64,000 nucleotides of DNA from Halorubellus sp034808145 (GCF_034808145.1 NZ_JAXHGM010000014.1:1-64000); one strand, 5' to 3'. Shown: positions 8,069 through 16,170, counted from the stretch's first letter. A program made the numbers and translations. The notes: generated by a model not told the origin, from the sequence alone.

Positions 8069-9205
8069 GTCCTCCCCGAGAATCAACGTGTGGATGTCGT
8101 GCGTGCCCTCGTACGTGTACACGGTCTCGATGTTCGCCATGTGCCGCATCGGCGAGTAGTCGCCCGTGATGCCGTTCCCGCCGAGCATCTCCCGGGCCGT
8201 CTTCGCGGTCTCGCGCGCCATCCGGACGTTGTTCCGCTTCGCCATCGACACGTGCTGCGGGCGGAGGTCACCGCGCGCCTTCAGGTCCGCGAGCCGGTGC
8301 GCGAGCAACTGGGCGTTCGTGATCTGGGTCGCCATCTCCGCGAGCTTGCGCTGCTGGAGCTGGAACCCGCCGATGGGCTGCCCGAACTGCTCGCGGTCCG
8401 TCGAATAGTCCAGCGCCGTCTGGAAGCAGTCCATCGCCGCACCGACCGCGCCCCACGCAATTCCGTAGCGCGCCTGCGTGAGACACGACAGCGGGCCCTT
8501 CATCCCGCGGACGCCCGGCAGGACGTCGTCGGCGTCGACCTGGACGTCGTCGAGCGCGATCTCGCCCGTGATGGACGCTCTGAGCGAGAGCTTGTCGTCG
8601 ATCTTGTTCGTCGTCACGCCCGCCTTGTCCGTCTCCACGAGGAACCCACGCACCGGGTGGTCGTCCTCCGTGTGGTCCTTCGCCCACACGACCGCGACGT
8701 CCGCGATCGGCGAGTTCGTGATCCACGTCTTCGACCCGTTCAGCACGTAGCCGTCGCCGTCGGCTTCCGCGCGCGTCTCCATCGCGCTCGGGTTCGAGCC
8801 GTGGTTCGGCTCGGTGAGCCCGAAACAGCCGACGGCCTCGCCGTGACCGAGCTTCGGGAGCCATTCGTCCTTCTGGGCGTCGCTCCCGAACGCGTGAATC
8901 GGGTACATGACGAGTGCGCCCTGCACGCTCGCCATCGACCGAATGCCGGAGTCGCACGCCTCGAGCTCCTGCATGAGCAGGCCGTACGCCTTCTCGCTGA
9001 CGTTGGGGAGGTCGTACCCGTCGAGGTTCGGGGCGTAGAACCCGAGCGCGCCCATCTCCTCGATGATCTCCATCGGGAACGTCGCGTCTTCCCAGTGGTC
9101 GGCGATGTCGGGCTGCACTTTGTCCTCGACGAAGTCCCGTGCCGTGTCGCGGATGAGGCGTTCCTCCTCGCCGAGGTCGGCCTCCAGTCCGACGTAATCG
9201 AGCAT
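8042..9205 (-). CDS. Acyl-CoA dehydrogenase, glutaryl-CoA dehydrogenase type
   Basis: The 387-residue flavoenzyme should oxidise an acyl-CoA at the alpha-beta bond using FAD. The sequence matches the glutaryl-CoA dehydrogenase branch in several places: the SLRASITG segment, ARYGIAWGA, FGQPIGGFQLQQRKLA, the REMLGGNGI FAD loop, and TYEGTHDIH, whose glutamate (E366) is the expected catalytic base. Glutaryl-CoA dehydrogenases also decarboxylate to crotonyl-CoA, but that activity cannot be confirmed here. I placed the start at MLDYVGL. Upstream sequence in frame looks non-coding. No CoA-pathway partner gene is adjacent. Confidence 0.9.
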   Translation of the reverse strand: MLDYVGLEADLGEEERLIRDTARDFVEDKVQPDIADHWEDATFPMEIIEEMGALGFYAPNLDGYDLPNVSEKAYGLLMQELEACDSGIRSMASVQGALVMYPIHAFGSDAQKDEWLPKLGHGEAVGCFGLTEPNHGSNPSAMETRAEADGDGYVLNGSKTWITNSPIADVAVVWAKDHTEDDHPVRGFLVETDKAGVTTNKIDDKLSLRASITGEIALDDVQVDADDVLPGVRGMKGPLSCLTQARYGIAWGAVGAAMDCFQTALDYSTDREQFGQPIGGFQLQQRKLAEMATQITNAQLLAHRLADLKARGDLRPQHVSMAKRNNVRMARETAKTAREMLGGNGITGDYSPMRHMANIETVYTYEGTHDIHTLILGEDLTGIPAFE

Positions 9206-9294
9206 ACGAGACCTGCGGACTACCGCGTGAAAAACGCTCCTACTTTCGCGCAACGATTGCCGGAATCGGTCGTACGAGCGTGATAACTGGTCGC

Positions 9295-9372
9295 ACGAGC
9301 GTACGGCGACCGCGAGGTCGGCGTTTCGGGTCGACTACTCGAACGAGCGTCCGGCGACCGCGAGGGCGGTGT
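9295..9372. repeat. 30-bp direct repeat near a gene end
   Basis: The 30-bp segments at 9295-9324 and 9343-9372 share acgagcgt-ccggcgaccgcgag-like sequence with about three mismatches and a 48-bp period. They sit just beyond the 3' end of the minus-strand gene at 9374-10228. A weaker third copy may precede them. No function is apparent. Confidence 0.5.
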
Positions 9373-9373
9373 C

Positions 9374-10228
9374 TCAGGCGGGGATGTCGTCGACGCGTTG
9401 TTCGAAGAGGCGTTCGCCGGTCCCCGAGCATTCGACGGTGACGACGTCGTAGCTCGAACAGCAGGATTCGACGGTGTCCTCGCGGAACTCGGCGCTGGAG
9501 CCGTCCGGGCACGTCTGGAGGAAGACGCGGAGGCCGTTGAGGACGCGGCCCTTGCCGACGGGAGAGAGGCCGGTCCAGTCGTCGTAGCGTTCGGTGAGTG
9601 CGCGGGCGCCGGCGACGTCCGCTATCAGGGCGGCTTCGCTCGGCCACTGGCCGACGCGGTGCGGGCCGCGGTTGAGGAGGACGGCGTCGTCGTGCCGGGT
9701 GAGTTCGTAGTCGTCCTCGTCGAACCCGAACGTGGCGAGGGCGTCCGCGACCTCGATGTCGTCGATGGCGTCCATCTCGGTCTGCCACGCCTCGGCGAAC
9801 TCGTCGCTGAGGCAGAGGTCGTCGACGTCCTCGCAGGGTTCGACGGCGCCGGCGTCGAGGAGGACGCGCTCGGGGTCGACGTCGACCTCGCTCGGGTCGA
9901 CCGCGTCGCTGCCGCCGTCGAGTCCGCTCGCGTCCTCGGGAGCTTTCCCGAACCACGCGAGCATCCACTCGGGCATGTACTGCTTGGTGAGCTCGGGCGT
10001 CCCGGGGACGAGGTAGCCGCGGAGCCAGATGCTCGCCGCGGCGAGCGCGAGGAAGCCGACGGCGGCACCCGCCGCGACGGTCGGGGTCGCGCCCGCGGCG
10101 CTGGTGCCGGCGGCGACGGCGCCGGCGAACGCGACCGCGAGCACGCTGTTGACGACTGTGCACGGCATGCACCGGTTCTCGCCCGTGTACTCGGGGTGCT
10201 TGAGCGACTCTAACGCACTTGTTGCCAT
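9374..10228 (-). CDS. Membrane protein with N-terminal CxxC, function unknown
   Basis: The product has 284 residues, starting MATSALESLKHPEYTG. A CMPC motif just before the first helix (RCMPCTVVN) and a CCSSY motif near the C-terminus suggest thiol or metal chemistry. Two transmembrane helices lie at about residues 28-50 and 53-72. The rest is an acidic soluble domain of about 200 residues. The upstream frame is open but Arg-rich, so I used the ATG at 10228. It is divergent from the pspAB-like gene, with the duplicated 140-bp element between them. I do not know the family's function. Confidence 0.7.
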   Translation of the reverse strand: MATSALESLKHPEYTGENRCMPCTVVNSVLAVAFAGAVAAGTSAAGATPTVAAGAAVGFLALAAASIWLRGYLVPGTPELTKQYMPEWMLAWFGKAPEDASGLDGGSDAVDPSEVDVDPERVLLDAGAVEPCEDVDDLCLSDEFAEAWQTEMDAIDDIEVADALATFGFDEDDYELTRHDDAVLLNRGPHRVGQWPSEAALIADVAGARALTERYDDWTGLSPVGKGRVLNGLRVFLQTCPDGSSAEFREDTVESCCSSYDVVTVECSGTGERLFEQRVDDIPA

Positions 10229-10673
10229 TACTATCGGTGACGGTATTCGGGTATGAAAAGACAACGTTTCGAGAACGCGAGACGTCGGCCGGACGGCGAG
10301 TCGTGATAGCCGAACTCCAGCGAGGAACGGCCGCGATGCTCGCCGGAACCGAGTCATCGGAAAACTCGCGACGCCGTCACCCGGCGTCGCCCGCCTCACT
10401 ATGACCCATTACGACCAGAATGACTTAAAAGAATGTGTAGGTGGTTCGCACGGTGGCCTTGTCGGACGAAGCGACGCGTCGCTGTGTGGTCGAGCGACGT
10501 AGAACTCGCGACGCCGTCGCCCGGCGTCGCCTGCCTCACTATGACCCATTGGGACCAGAATGACTTAAAGAACGGTCGGGTGGGGTCGTCGCGTCGCGAA
10601 TCCGGTCGGTGGCGTGGCCGGCCGAGCGAGTGGTCCGTCAGGACAAAGACCCAGCGCGACCGACGTGTGGGTA
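10229..10673. other. 445-bp divergent intergenic region
   Basis: The region separates two divergent genes. It is mostly filled by two copies of a 70-bp element, described separately, each with a hairpin and a TATA-like stretch. I see no gene in it. Confidence 0.6.
10363..10572 (+). repeat. Two direct copies of a 70-bp hairpin/promoter-like element
   Basis: Copy 1 (10363-10433) and copy 2 (10503-10572) differ at only a handful of positions and have a 140-bp period. Each contains a 7-bp perfect stem, gacgccg and cggcgtc, around a 5-base loop. Each then has a constant segment ending in cagaatgacttaaa, which resembles a haloarchaeal TATA region. Copy 2 lies about 105 bp before the pspAB-like gene. 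The arrangement could be a duplicated promoter/operator, or a pair of small mobile-element remnants. Confidence 0.75.
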
Positions 10674-11324
10674 ATGGGCTTGCTGGATTCGCTCCGGGCG
10701 GTACTGGGGTCGCGCGCCGAGGCGGACGCGTCGCGGGACGCGGACCCCGAGGACCTCTTCGGGATGAGCACGGCGTACATCACGATGGCCGCGGAACTCG
10801 GGTGGGAGTCGACGGGCGACGCCGCGCTCTGCTTCGCGGACGTCGACAGCACCGACTTCGCAGATACCGTCGACGAGGTGAAGGCCATCCTCGACGCGGG
10901 CGGCGAGGAGACCGGGACGGAAGCCGACTTCCACGAGGACGCGCACGGCTACAACTGGGTCGTGCTCCACGACGACAGCGACCCGGAGGACCTCGTGACG
11001 AGCGTGCACTTCGCCGCGGACACGCTCGTCGAACGCGACTACGGGTCGCGACTCCTCGCCGCGCTGTTCGCGTTCGAGAACGTTACCGACTCTCGAGCGG
11101 GGGGCGGTGGCGGCGACAGTACCGAGCCGACGCACGCGTACTGGGTGTACTCGTTCCGCCGTGGCGCGTACTATCCGTTCGTGCCGAAGGGCACGAGCGA
11201 GCGCGACAGCGGCGTCGAGTTCAAGCTCGAGAGCCAGTTCGGCACCGAGCTCGACCTCGAACCCGAGAAGGAGTACTGGTACCCCTACTGGCCTCGGCGT
11301 CCCGGACGGCACCCCTGGCAGTAG
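10674..11324 (+). CDS. PspA-associated protein PspAB-like
   Basis: The protein has 216 residues and begins MGLLDSLRAVLGSRAEAD, followed by DLFGMSTAYITMAAELGW. I recall this pattern from proteins annotated PspAB, found next to HtpX- or PspA-type membrane stress genes in haloarchaea and actinobacteria. No PspA or HtpX gene is adjacent here. Family members have no proven biochemical role. The C-terminus ends in an aromatic tail (EKEYWYPYWPRR). Upstream ATG/GTG codons exist but the MGLLD start is the conserved one. The name rests on memory of the family, not a search. Confidence 0.65.
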   Translation: MGLLDSLRAVLGSRAEADASRDADPEDLFGMSTAYITMAAELGWESTGDAALCFADVDSTDFADTVDEVKAILDAGGEETGTEADFHEDAHGYNWVVLHDDSDPEDLVTSVHFAADTLVERDYGSRLLAALFAFENVTDSRAGGGGGDSTEPTHAYWVYSFRRGAYYPFVPKGTSERDSGVEFKLESQFGTELDLEPEKEYWYPYWPRRPGRHPWQ

Positions 11325-11451
11325 CTCGCGGTGAACGACGGCCGGCGTTCGACGCCGGCGAATGTGTTCTTCCCGTTTGAACCCTCGCGTCGACCCGTCG
11401 AGAGTCCCGTTCCATGCTCGCGATTTCACTTTCACTCTCCTGTTAACGAGG

Positions 11452-11459
11452 CTTTATAC
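11452..11459 (+). promoter_or_regulatory. TATA box of radA
   Basis: The sequence ctttatac lies 24-31 nt before the radA ATG. This fits a leaderless haloarchaeal transcript. Confidence 0.6.
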
Positions 11460-11482
11460 CCGTGGCCGCGCCAGTAGCGTGT

Positions 11483-12514
11483 ATGGCAGACGTCAACCTC
11501 GAAGAACTCCCGGGTGTGGGTCCCGCTACAGCAGACAAGCTCCGCGACGCCGGTTACACGTCGTTCCAGGGCATCGCGGTCGCGGCGAGCGGCGAACTCT
11601 CGAACCAGGCGGACGTGGGCGAGTCCACGGCGTCGGACATCGTCCAGGCCGCCCGCGAGCAAGCGGACATCGGTGGGTTCGAGACGGGCTCGCAGGTCCT
11701 TGAGCGACGGAACGAGATCGGGAAGCTCTCCTGGTTCATCGACGACGTCGACGACATGCTCGGCGGCGGCGTCGAGACGCAGTCCATCACGGAGGTGTAC
11801 GGCGAGTTCGGCGCCGGGAAGTCCCAGGTCACGCACCAACTCTCGGTGAACGTCCAGCTCCCCAAGGAGCACGGTGGGCTCCGCGGGAGCGTCATCTTCA
11901 TCGACTCCGAGGACACGTTCCGCCCGGAGCGCATCGACGACATGGTGCGCGGGCTGGACGACGAGCTCATCCAGGCGACGATGGACGACCGCGGCATCGA
12001 GGGGAGTCCGGACGACGAGGAGGCGATGGACGAACTCCTCGAGGACGTCCTCGACAAGATTCACGTCGCGAAGGCGTTCAACTCGAACCACCAGATGCTC
12101 CTCGCGGAGAAAGCCCAGGACCTCGCGGACGAACACGAGGAGTCGGAGTGGCCCGTTCGCCTGCTGAACGTCGACTCGCTGACGGCGCACTTCCGCGCGG
12201 AGTACGTCGGTCGTGGCGAGCTCGCGGAACGCCAGCAGAAGCTGAACAAGCACCTCCACGACCTCGACCGCGTCGGGAACCTGTTCAACTGCGCGGTGCT
12301 CGTGACGAACCAGGTCGCGTCGAACCCGGACTCGTTCTTCGGTGACCCGACGCAGCCGATCGGCGGGAACATCCTCGGGCACAAGTCGACGTTCCGGATG
12401 TACCTCCGGAAGTCGAAGAACGACAAGCGCATCGTGCGGCTCGTCGACGCACCGAACCTCGCCGACGGCGAGTCCGTGATGCGCGTCACGAACGACGGTC
12501 TCAAGCCCGAGTAA
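11483..12514 (+). CDS. radA: DNA repair and recombination protein RadA
   Basis: The 343-residue archaeal RecA/Rad51 recombinase forms ATP-dependent filaments on single-stranded DNA and drives strand exchange. The N-terminal helix-hairpin-helix domain is clear (LEELPGVGPATADKLRDAGY, residues 5-24). The core has Walker A GEFGAGKSQ and Walker B VRLLNVDSL, loop L1/L2 regions, and TNQVASNPD near the end. There is an acidic insert around DDRGIEGSPDDEEAMDELL. The family length is about 340-350, so it is complete. It is preceded by a good TATA box and followed by a pyrimidine-rich stretch. Confidence 0.97.
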   Translation: MADVNLEELPGVGPATADKLRDAGYTSFQGIAVAASGELSNQADVGESTASDIVQAAREQADIGGFETGSQVLERRNEIGKLSWFIDDVDDMLGGGVETQSITEVYGEFGAGKSQVTHQLSVNVQLPKEHGGLRGSVIFIDSEDTFRPERIDDMVRGLDDELIQATMDDRGIEGSPDDEEAMDELLEDVLDKIHVAKAFNSNHQMLLAEKAQDLADEHEESEWPVRLLNVDSLTAHFRAEYVGRGELAERQQKLNKHLHDLDRVGNLFNCAVLVTNQVASNPDSFFGDPTQPIGGNILGHKSTFRMYLRKSKNDKRIVRLVDAPNLADGESVMRVTNDGLKPE

Positions 12515-12540
12515 CCGTCGCGTCGACCTGACTGACTGCG

Positions 12541-12561
12541 GTCCTCTTTCTCTCTCTCTGG
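12541..12561 (+). terminator. Pyrimidine-rich terminator after radA
   Basis: The stretch gtcctctttctctctctctg follows the radA stop by about 30 nt. Archaeal transcription often ends at T-rich runs of this kind. No hairpin is evident. Confidence 0.35.
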
Positions 12562-12691
12562 TAGTGTACGTGTAGAACACGACCAACCGGTCGGTATGAC
12601 GTTGGTGATGGTCTGAATAGCGTTTTAGCTGGTTCTGTGGTCGGTGGGTGCCCTGCCCTTGCCGACATCATTCTCATTGTCTTGGAACTAC

Positions 12692-12708
12692 TGTACAATA
12701 CTATACTG
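12692..12708 (+). promoter_or_regulatory. Promoter region of the DsrE-TusA-SQR operon
   Basis: The AT-rich tgtacaatactatactg stands out from the GC-rich surroundings and ends 32 nt before the DsrE ATG. It contains overlapping TATA-like boxes. The call rests on composition and position. Confidence 0.4.
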
Positions 12709-12740
12709 CTGAATGACGTATCTTCAGTCGTGACCGAATC

Positions 12741-13139
12741 ATGACTGGATACGCAATCGTCGTCGCGACGGACGACTTCGAGAAGATCACCGCGTCGAGC
12801 ATCATCAGCTCCGTCGCCGCCGCGTCGGACGTTCCCGTAGACATCTTCGTCACGATGAACGGGCTGCGCGCGTTCGAACGCGAGGTCGTCGACACCCGTG
12901 ACTTCAACACGGGGCCGCTCGGCGAAGCGATGCTCGCGCACGAGGACACCGAGGTCCCCCTGTTCACCGAACAGTTCGCGCAAGCGAAGGAGATCGGCCC
13001 GCTCTCGATGTACGCCTGCACGATGGCCATGGAGATGTGGGGGCGCGAACTCGACGACTACGTCGACCTCTTCGACGACGAACTCGGCGTCTCCGGGTTC
13101 CTCGGGAAGGCCGAGGACAAGCAGGTCGTCTTCGTCTGA
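12741..13139 (+). CDS. DsrE/DsrF-like sulfur-relay family protein
   Basis: The 132-residue protein has the alpha/beta fold of the DsrE family (starts MTGYAIVVATDDFEKI; SSVAAASDVPVDIFVTMNGLRAF). A cysteine, in MYACTMAMEMWG, lies in the region where family members carry a persulfide-bearing residue. It probably moves sulfane sulfur to or from the TusA-like protein encoded 62 bp downstream. It is the first gene of a four-gene plus-strand cluster. AT-rich promoter sequence (tacaatactatactg) lies 30-50 nt upstream. Confidence 0.85.
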   Translation: MTGYAIVVATDDFEKITASSIISSVAAASDVPVDIFVTMNGLRAFEREVVDTRDFNTGPLGEAMLAHEDTEVPLFTEQFAQAKEIGPLSMYACTMAMEMWGRELDDYVDLFDDELGVSGFLGKAEDKQVVFV

Positions 13140-13201
13140 AGACGCGACGACGCACGCCCAGGACAGGCACGCGAACACCCAATCGAACCCAACCCAAGAC
13201 A

Positions 13202-13441
13202 ATGACCGAAACCATCACCCCCGACGTAACGATCGACGCGCGAGGCGCCGGCTGCCCCGGCCCCCTCATGGACCTCATCGGGAAGATCAAGAAGGCCGAC
13301 CCCGGGACCGTCGTCGAACTGCAGACGAGCGACCGAGGGTCCACGACGGACGTCCCCGAGTGGGTCGAGAAGGCCGGACACGAACTCCTCGACAGCGTCG
13401 AGCACGACGACTACTGGAGCCTCTACGTGGAGAAAGCATGA
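13202..13441 (+). CDS. TusA-like sulfur carrier protein
   Basis: The 79-residue protein has the SirA/TusA fold. The hallmark GAGCPGPLMDLIGKIKK places the persulfide-carrying cysteine at C18 within a CPxP motif. Such proteins accept sulfane sulfur and pass it to partners such as DsrE-type proteins or flavoenzymes. Its last codons overlap the next gene by four bases (ATGA), strong evidence for one transcript with the SQR-like gene. The ATG at 13202 fits the usual family length of about 75-80. Confidence 0.92.
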   Translation: MTETITPDVTIDARGAGCPGPLMDLIGKIKKADPGTVVELQTSDRGSTTDVPEWVEKAGHELLDSVEHDDYWSLYVEKA

Positions 13442-14577
13442 CCCGAATCGTCATCGTCGGGGCCGGCACCGGCGGCGTCGTCCTCGCGAACAAGCTCGCG
13501 GACGAACTCCACGCGGAGATCGACGCGGGCGAGGTCGCGGTGACGCTCGTCGACGAGAGCCCCGACCACGTCTACAAGCCGACGTTCCTCTACGTCCCGT
13601 TCGGGAAGAAGACCGTCGCGGACGCGCGCCGGCCGCTCTCCGAGCTCGTCGACCGGCGCGTCGACCTCCGCATCGGGCGCGTCACCGACATGGACGCGGA
13701 CGGGAAACGCGTCGAGTTCGCGGACGGCTCGACGCTCGCGTACGACTACGCGACCGTCGCCACCGGCGCCCGGTTGACGCCCGAGGAGGTCCCCGGTCTC
13801 GTCGAGGGCGGGCATCACTTCTACGGGCCCGAGGGCGCCGAGGCGCTCCGGGACGAGCTCGCGGCGTTCGAGTCCGGGCACCTCGTGTTGAGCGTCGTCG
13901 GCGTCCCGCACATGTGTCCGGCCGCACCCGTCGAGTTCGTGCTGATGGCCGACGAGTGGTTCCGCCAGCGCGGAATCCGCGACGACGTCGAGATCACGTA
14001 CACGTACCCGATCAACCGCACGCACGGGCTGGAGCCCATCGCGGAGTGGGCGTCAGAGCGCTTCGCGGAACGGGACATCCACGCCGAGACGTTCTTCAAC
14101 GCGGCGTCGGTCGACCCCGAGGCGAAGGTCCTCGAGTCGATGGAGGGCGTCGAGCTCGACTACGACCTCCTCGTCGCCATCCCACCGCACGACGGCCAGC
14201 CGCTGATCGCGGACTCAGGCCTGGGCGACGACGGTTGGGTCGAGGTCGACAAGCACACGCTCGAAGCCGCTCGCGCCCCGGACGTGTACGCCATCGGGGA
14301 CGCGGCGGACGTCCCGACGTCGAAGGCGGGGAGCGTCGCGCACTACCAGGCTGGCGTCGTCGCCGAACGCCTCGCCGCGCAGGTCCGCGGCGGGATTCCG
14401 ACGGCGACGTACGACGGGAAGACGATGTGCTTCCTCGAAGCCGGGATGGACGAGGCGACGTTCATCGAGTTCGACTACGAGCACCCGCCCGTCGTCCGCG
14501 ACGAATCGAGGCCCGTGCACTGGGCGAAGCTCGCGTACAACCAGTCGTACTGGCTGACTGCCAGGGGGACGCTGTGA
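13438..14577 (+). CDS. Sulfide:quinone oxidoreductase-like flavoprotein
   Basis: The 379-residue protein is a two-dinucleotide-fold flavoenzyme. The N-terminal FAD motif is VIVGAGTGGVVLANKL, and the second GD motif is APDVYAIGDAADVPTSKAG. Two cysteines stand where SQRs carry their redox-active pair: C160 (HMCPAAPVEF) and C331 (KTMCFLEAG). Sulfide:quinone oxidoreductases oxidise sulfide to polysulfide and reduce membrane quinone. With TusA and DsrE before it, the persulfide product may be handed to these carriers. The C-terminus (WAKLAYNQSYWLTARG) could attach to the membrane. Physiological substrate is inferred. Confidence 0.88.
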   Translation: MTRIVIVGAGTGGVVLANKLADELHAEIDAGEVAVTLVDESPDHVYKPTFLYVPFGKKTVADARRPLSELVDRRVDLRIGRVTDMDADGKRVEFADGSTLAYDYATVATGARLTPEEVPGLVEGGHHFYGPEGAEALRDELAAFESGHLVLSVVGVPHMCPAAPVEFVLMADEWFRQRGIRDDVEITYTYPINRTHGLEPIAEWASERFAERDIHAETFFNAASVDPEAKVLESMEGVELDYDLLVAIPPHDGQPLIADSGLGDDGWVEVDKHTLEAARAPDVYAIGDAADVPTSKAGSVAHYQAGVVAERLAAQVRGGIPTATYDGKTMCFLEAGMDEATFIEFDYEHPPVVRDESRPVHWAKLAYNQSYWLTARGTL

Positions 14578-14587
14578 GGTGGTCGAG

Positions 14588-15250
14588 ATGAGCGAACACG
14601 AGCACCAGGCGATGTCGGGAATCGACCTCGGGGGCGACGACCGCGAGGCGCTCGCGGCCGCTATCGAGGAGAACCCGGAAGCTGTCGCGCGGTTCGTCGA
14701 CCGACTCGACGCCGTGAACGACCTCCTCGACGTCCTCGACCTCGGGATGGGGGCGATGGACGACGAGATGGTTGAGTCGCTCGCGGCGACCGGCGGGACG
14801 CTCGCGGAGTCCGCGGACGGCCTCGCGACGCGGGAGACGGTCGCGCTCGCGGAATCAGTCGGCGCGAACGGCACCGAGCTCGCCGAGGCGATGGAGACGG
14901 TCGTCGCACTCCAGCGGTCCGGGACGCTCGACGACCTCGCGGCCATCGCGGACGTCGTCGCGCTCGCGTCGGGCGCGCTCGACGACGAGATGGTGGAGAC
15001 GCTCGCCGCACGCGGGACCGCTCTCGGCGAGCTCGCGGACACGGCCGCCGAACCCGAGACGGTCCAGGGGCTGGAGACGATGCTGGAAGCGGTCGGGGAC
15101 GCCAACGAGGACCCGCCGGAGGCCGTCGGCGTCGTCGGCGCGCTCCGCGCGACCCGCGACCCCGAGGTCCGCACCGGCCTCGGGTACCTGCTCGCGGTCG
15201 CGAAAGCTCTCGGCGCGGGCGTTCGCGACGCCGACGCCCCTCGACGGTGA
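14588..15250 (+). CDS. DUF1641 family protein
   Basis: This 220-residue acidic helical protein has repeated LAE/LADTA helices and a core LDVLDLGMGAMDDEMVESLAATGG, which recurs as SGALDDEMVETLAARG. DUF1641 proteins are commonly encoded beside SQR-like flavoproteins and formate-dehydrogenase-type genes; their biochemical role is unknown. It follows the SQR-like stop by 10 bp and ends the operon. A GTG nine bases earlier could also be the start. A strong hairpin immediately follows the stop. Confidence 0.85.
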   Translation: MSEHEHQAMSGIDLGGDDREALAAAIEENPEAVARFVDRLDAVNDLLDVLDLGMGAMDDEMVESLAATGGTLAESADGLATRETVALAESVGANGTELAEAMETVVALQRSGTLDDLAAIADVVALASGALDDEMVETLAARGTALGELADTAAEPETVQGLETMLEAVGDANEDPPEAVGVVGALRATRDPEVRTGLGYLLAVAKALGAGVRDADAPRR

Positions 15251-15271
15251 CCGGCCCGACGGCGGGCCGGT
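15250..15271 (+). terminator. GC-rich hairpin ending the sulfur operon
   Basis: Bases 15250-15258 (accggcccg) and 15263-15271 (cgggccggt) form a perfect 9-bp stem with a 4-base loop, beginning at the last base of the DUF1641 stop codon. It has no T-run, so it may act in 3'-end processing or mRNA stability rather than classic termination. Confidence 0.5.
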
Positions 15272-15720
15272 TCCGGCGATGACGCGTTCGACGGTCACCG
15301 GCGACCCGTGGACATCGGGCGACGTCGGCGTCGACGCAGAGCCGATTGGGTTCGTGCGGCAGCGGCCGCTCGCGGGCACGTGCTCGGGGGCGCGGCCGGT
15401 GGGCGGCCGTCGAGGATTGCACCACCTCGCGGCCGGGTCGCTTCGAGGCGGGTTCGACTCGTCCAGTGTCGGGCCACCGCCTGGGGGCGACGCGGCTGCA
15501 TCGCGAACACGACCGATAACACTCGTCTCTCGCGGTCTCGGACGTCGAGCGTCGGCGAAAGAACGTTCCTCGGGCGTCGTCGGGGACGTCAGGCGTCGTC
15601 GGGCGTGTCGGCGTCGTCGTCTTCGGTTCGCGCGACGTGCGACCACCTTTTCTCGGCGGGGTCACCGCTCGCTTCGCTCGCGGCTCGACCGCCGGAAAAC
15701 GGGGGCGAAAATGTGGGACT
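15272..15720. other. Intergenic region between two converging genes
   Basis: I see no gene. The region contains a second copy of the sufU-like gene's 3' end (15589-15638, listed separately) and a palindromic stretch of the cgctcgcttcgctcgcg type near 15667-15685. The remaining open frames are Arg- and Pro-rich noise. Confidence 0.5.
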
Positions 15721-15770
15721 TCAGGCGTCGTCGGGCGTGTCGGCGTCGTCTTCCTCGGTTCGCGTGATGT
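15589..15770 (-). repeat. Duplicated 3' end of the SufU-like gene
   Basis: Bases 15589-15638 repeat 15721-15770 with about four mismatches in 50 bp and a 132-bp period. The second copy is the C-terminal coding end of the SufU-like gene, including its stop. The first copy still reads on the minus strand as a near-identical acidic tail (DDDADTPDDA, then stop) but is disconnected from any gene. It is evidence of a past partial tandem duplication or recombination. Confidence 0.75.
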
Positions 15771-16170
15771 CGACGTCCTCGATGTCGCCCTTGTAGATGT
15801 CCGCGCCGTCCTGCGCGACCTTCTCCGCGAGCACCGCGCACTTCACGCGCATCGGGGAGATGTCGACGCCGAGCATGTCGACGACGTCGTCGCGGTCCAT
15901 CTCGTGGAGTTCGTCGAGGGTCTTCCCGCGGAGTTCGCTCGTGAGCATGCTCGCACTCGCCTGCGAGATGGCGCAGCCGTCGCCGCGGAACGCGACCGCC
16001 TCGATGGTCTCGTCGTCGTCCTCGAGGACGACGTCTATCGTTATCTCGTCGCCACACATCGGGTTCTCGCCGACGTGCGTGAACGTCGCCTCCTCGATCT
16101 CCCCGTAGTTCCGCGGGTTCTTGTAGTGATCGAGGATCTGCTGTCGGTACATGTCCGAGCCCATTCCCAT
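15721..16170 (-). CDS. SufU/IscU-like Fe-S cluster assembly scaffold
   Basis: This 149-residue protein begins MGMGSDMYRQQILDHYKNPRN-like, the typical IscU/SufU start, and has the three conserved cysteines C39 (PMCGDEI), C66 (GDGCAIS) and C111 (RVKCAVL). SufU-type proteins accept sulfur from the cysteine desulfurase SufS or hold a nascent Fe-S cluster. The insert between C66 and C111 (about 44 residues) fits the SufU group. The C-terminal acidic tail (TEEDDADTPDDA) is haloarchaeal. A SufS gene lies about 2.4 kb away on the same strand. An alternative start is two codons later at 16164. Confidence 0.92.
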   Translation of the reverse strand: MGMGSDMYRQQILDHYKNPRNYGEIEEATFTHVGENPMCGDEITIDVVLEDDDETIEAVAFRGDGCAISQASASMLTSELRGKTLDELHEMDRDDVVDMLGVDISPMRVKCAVLAEKVAQDGADIYKGDIEDVDITRTEEDDADTPDDA

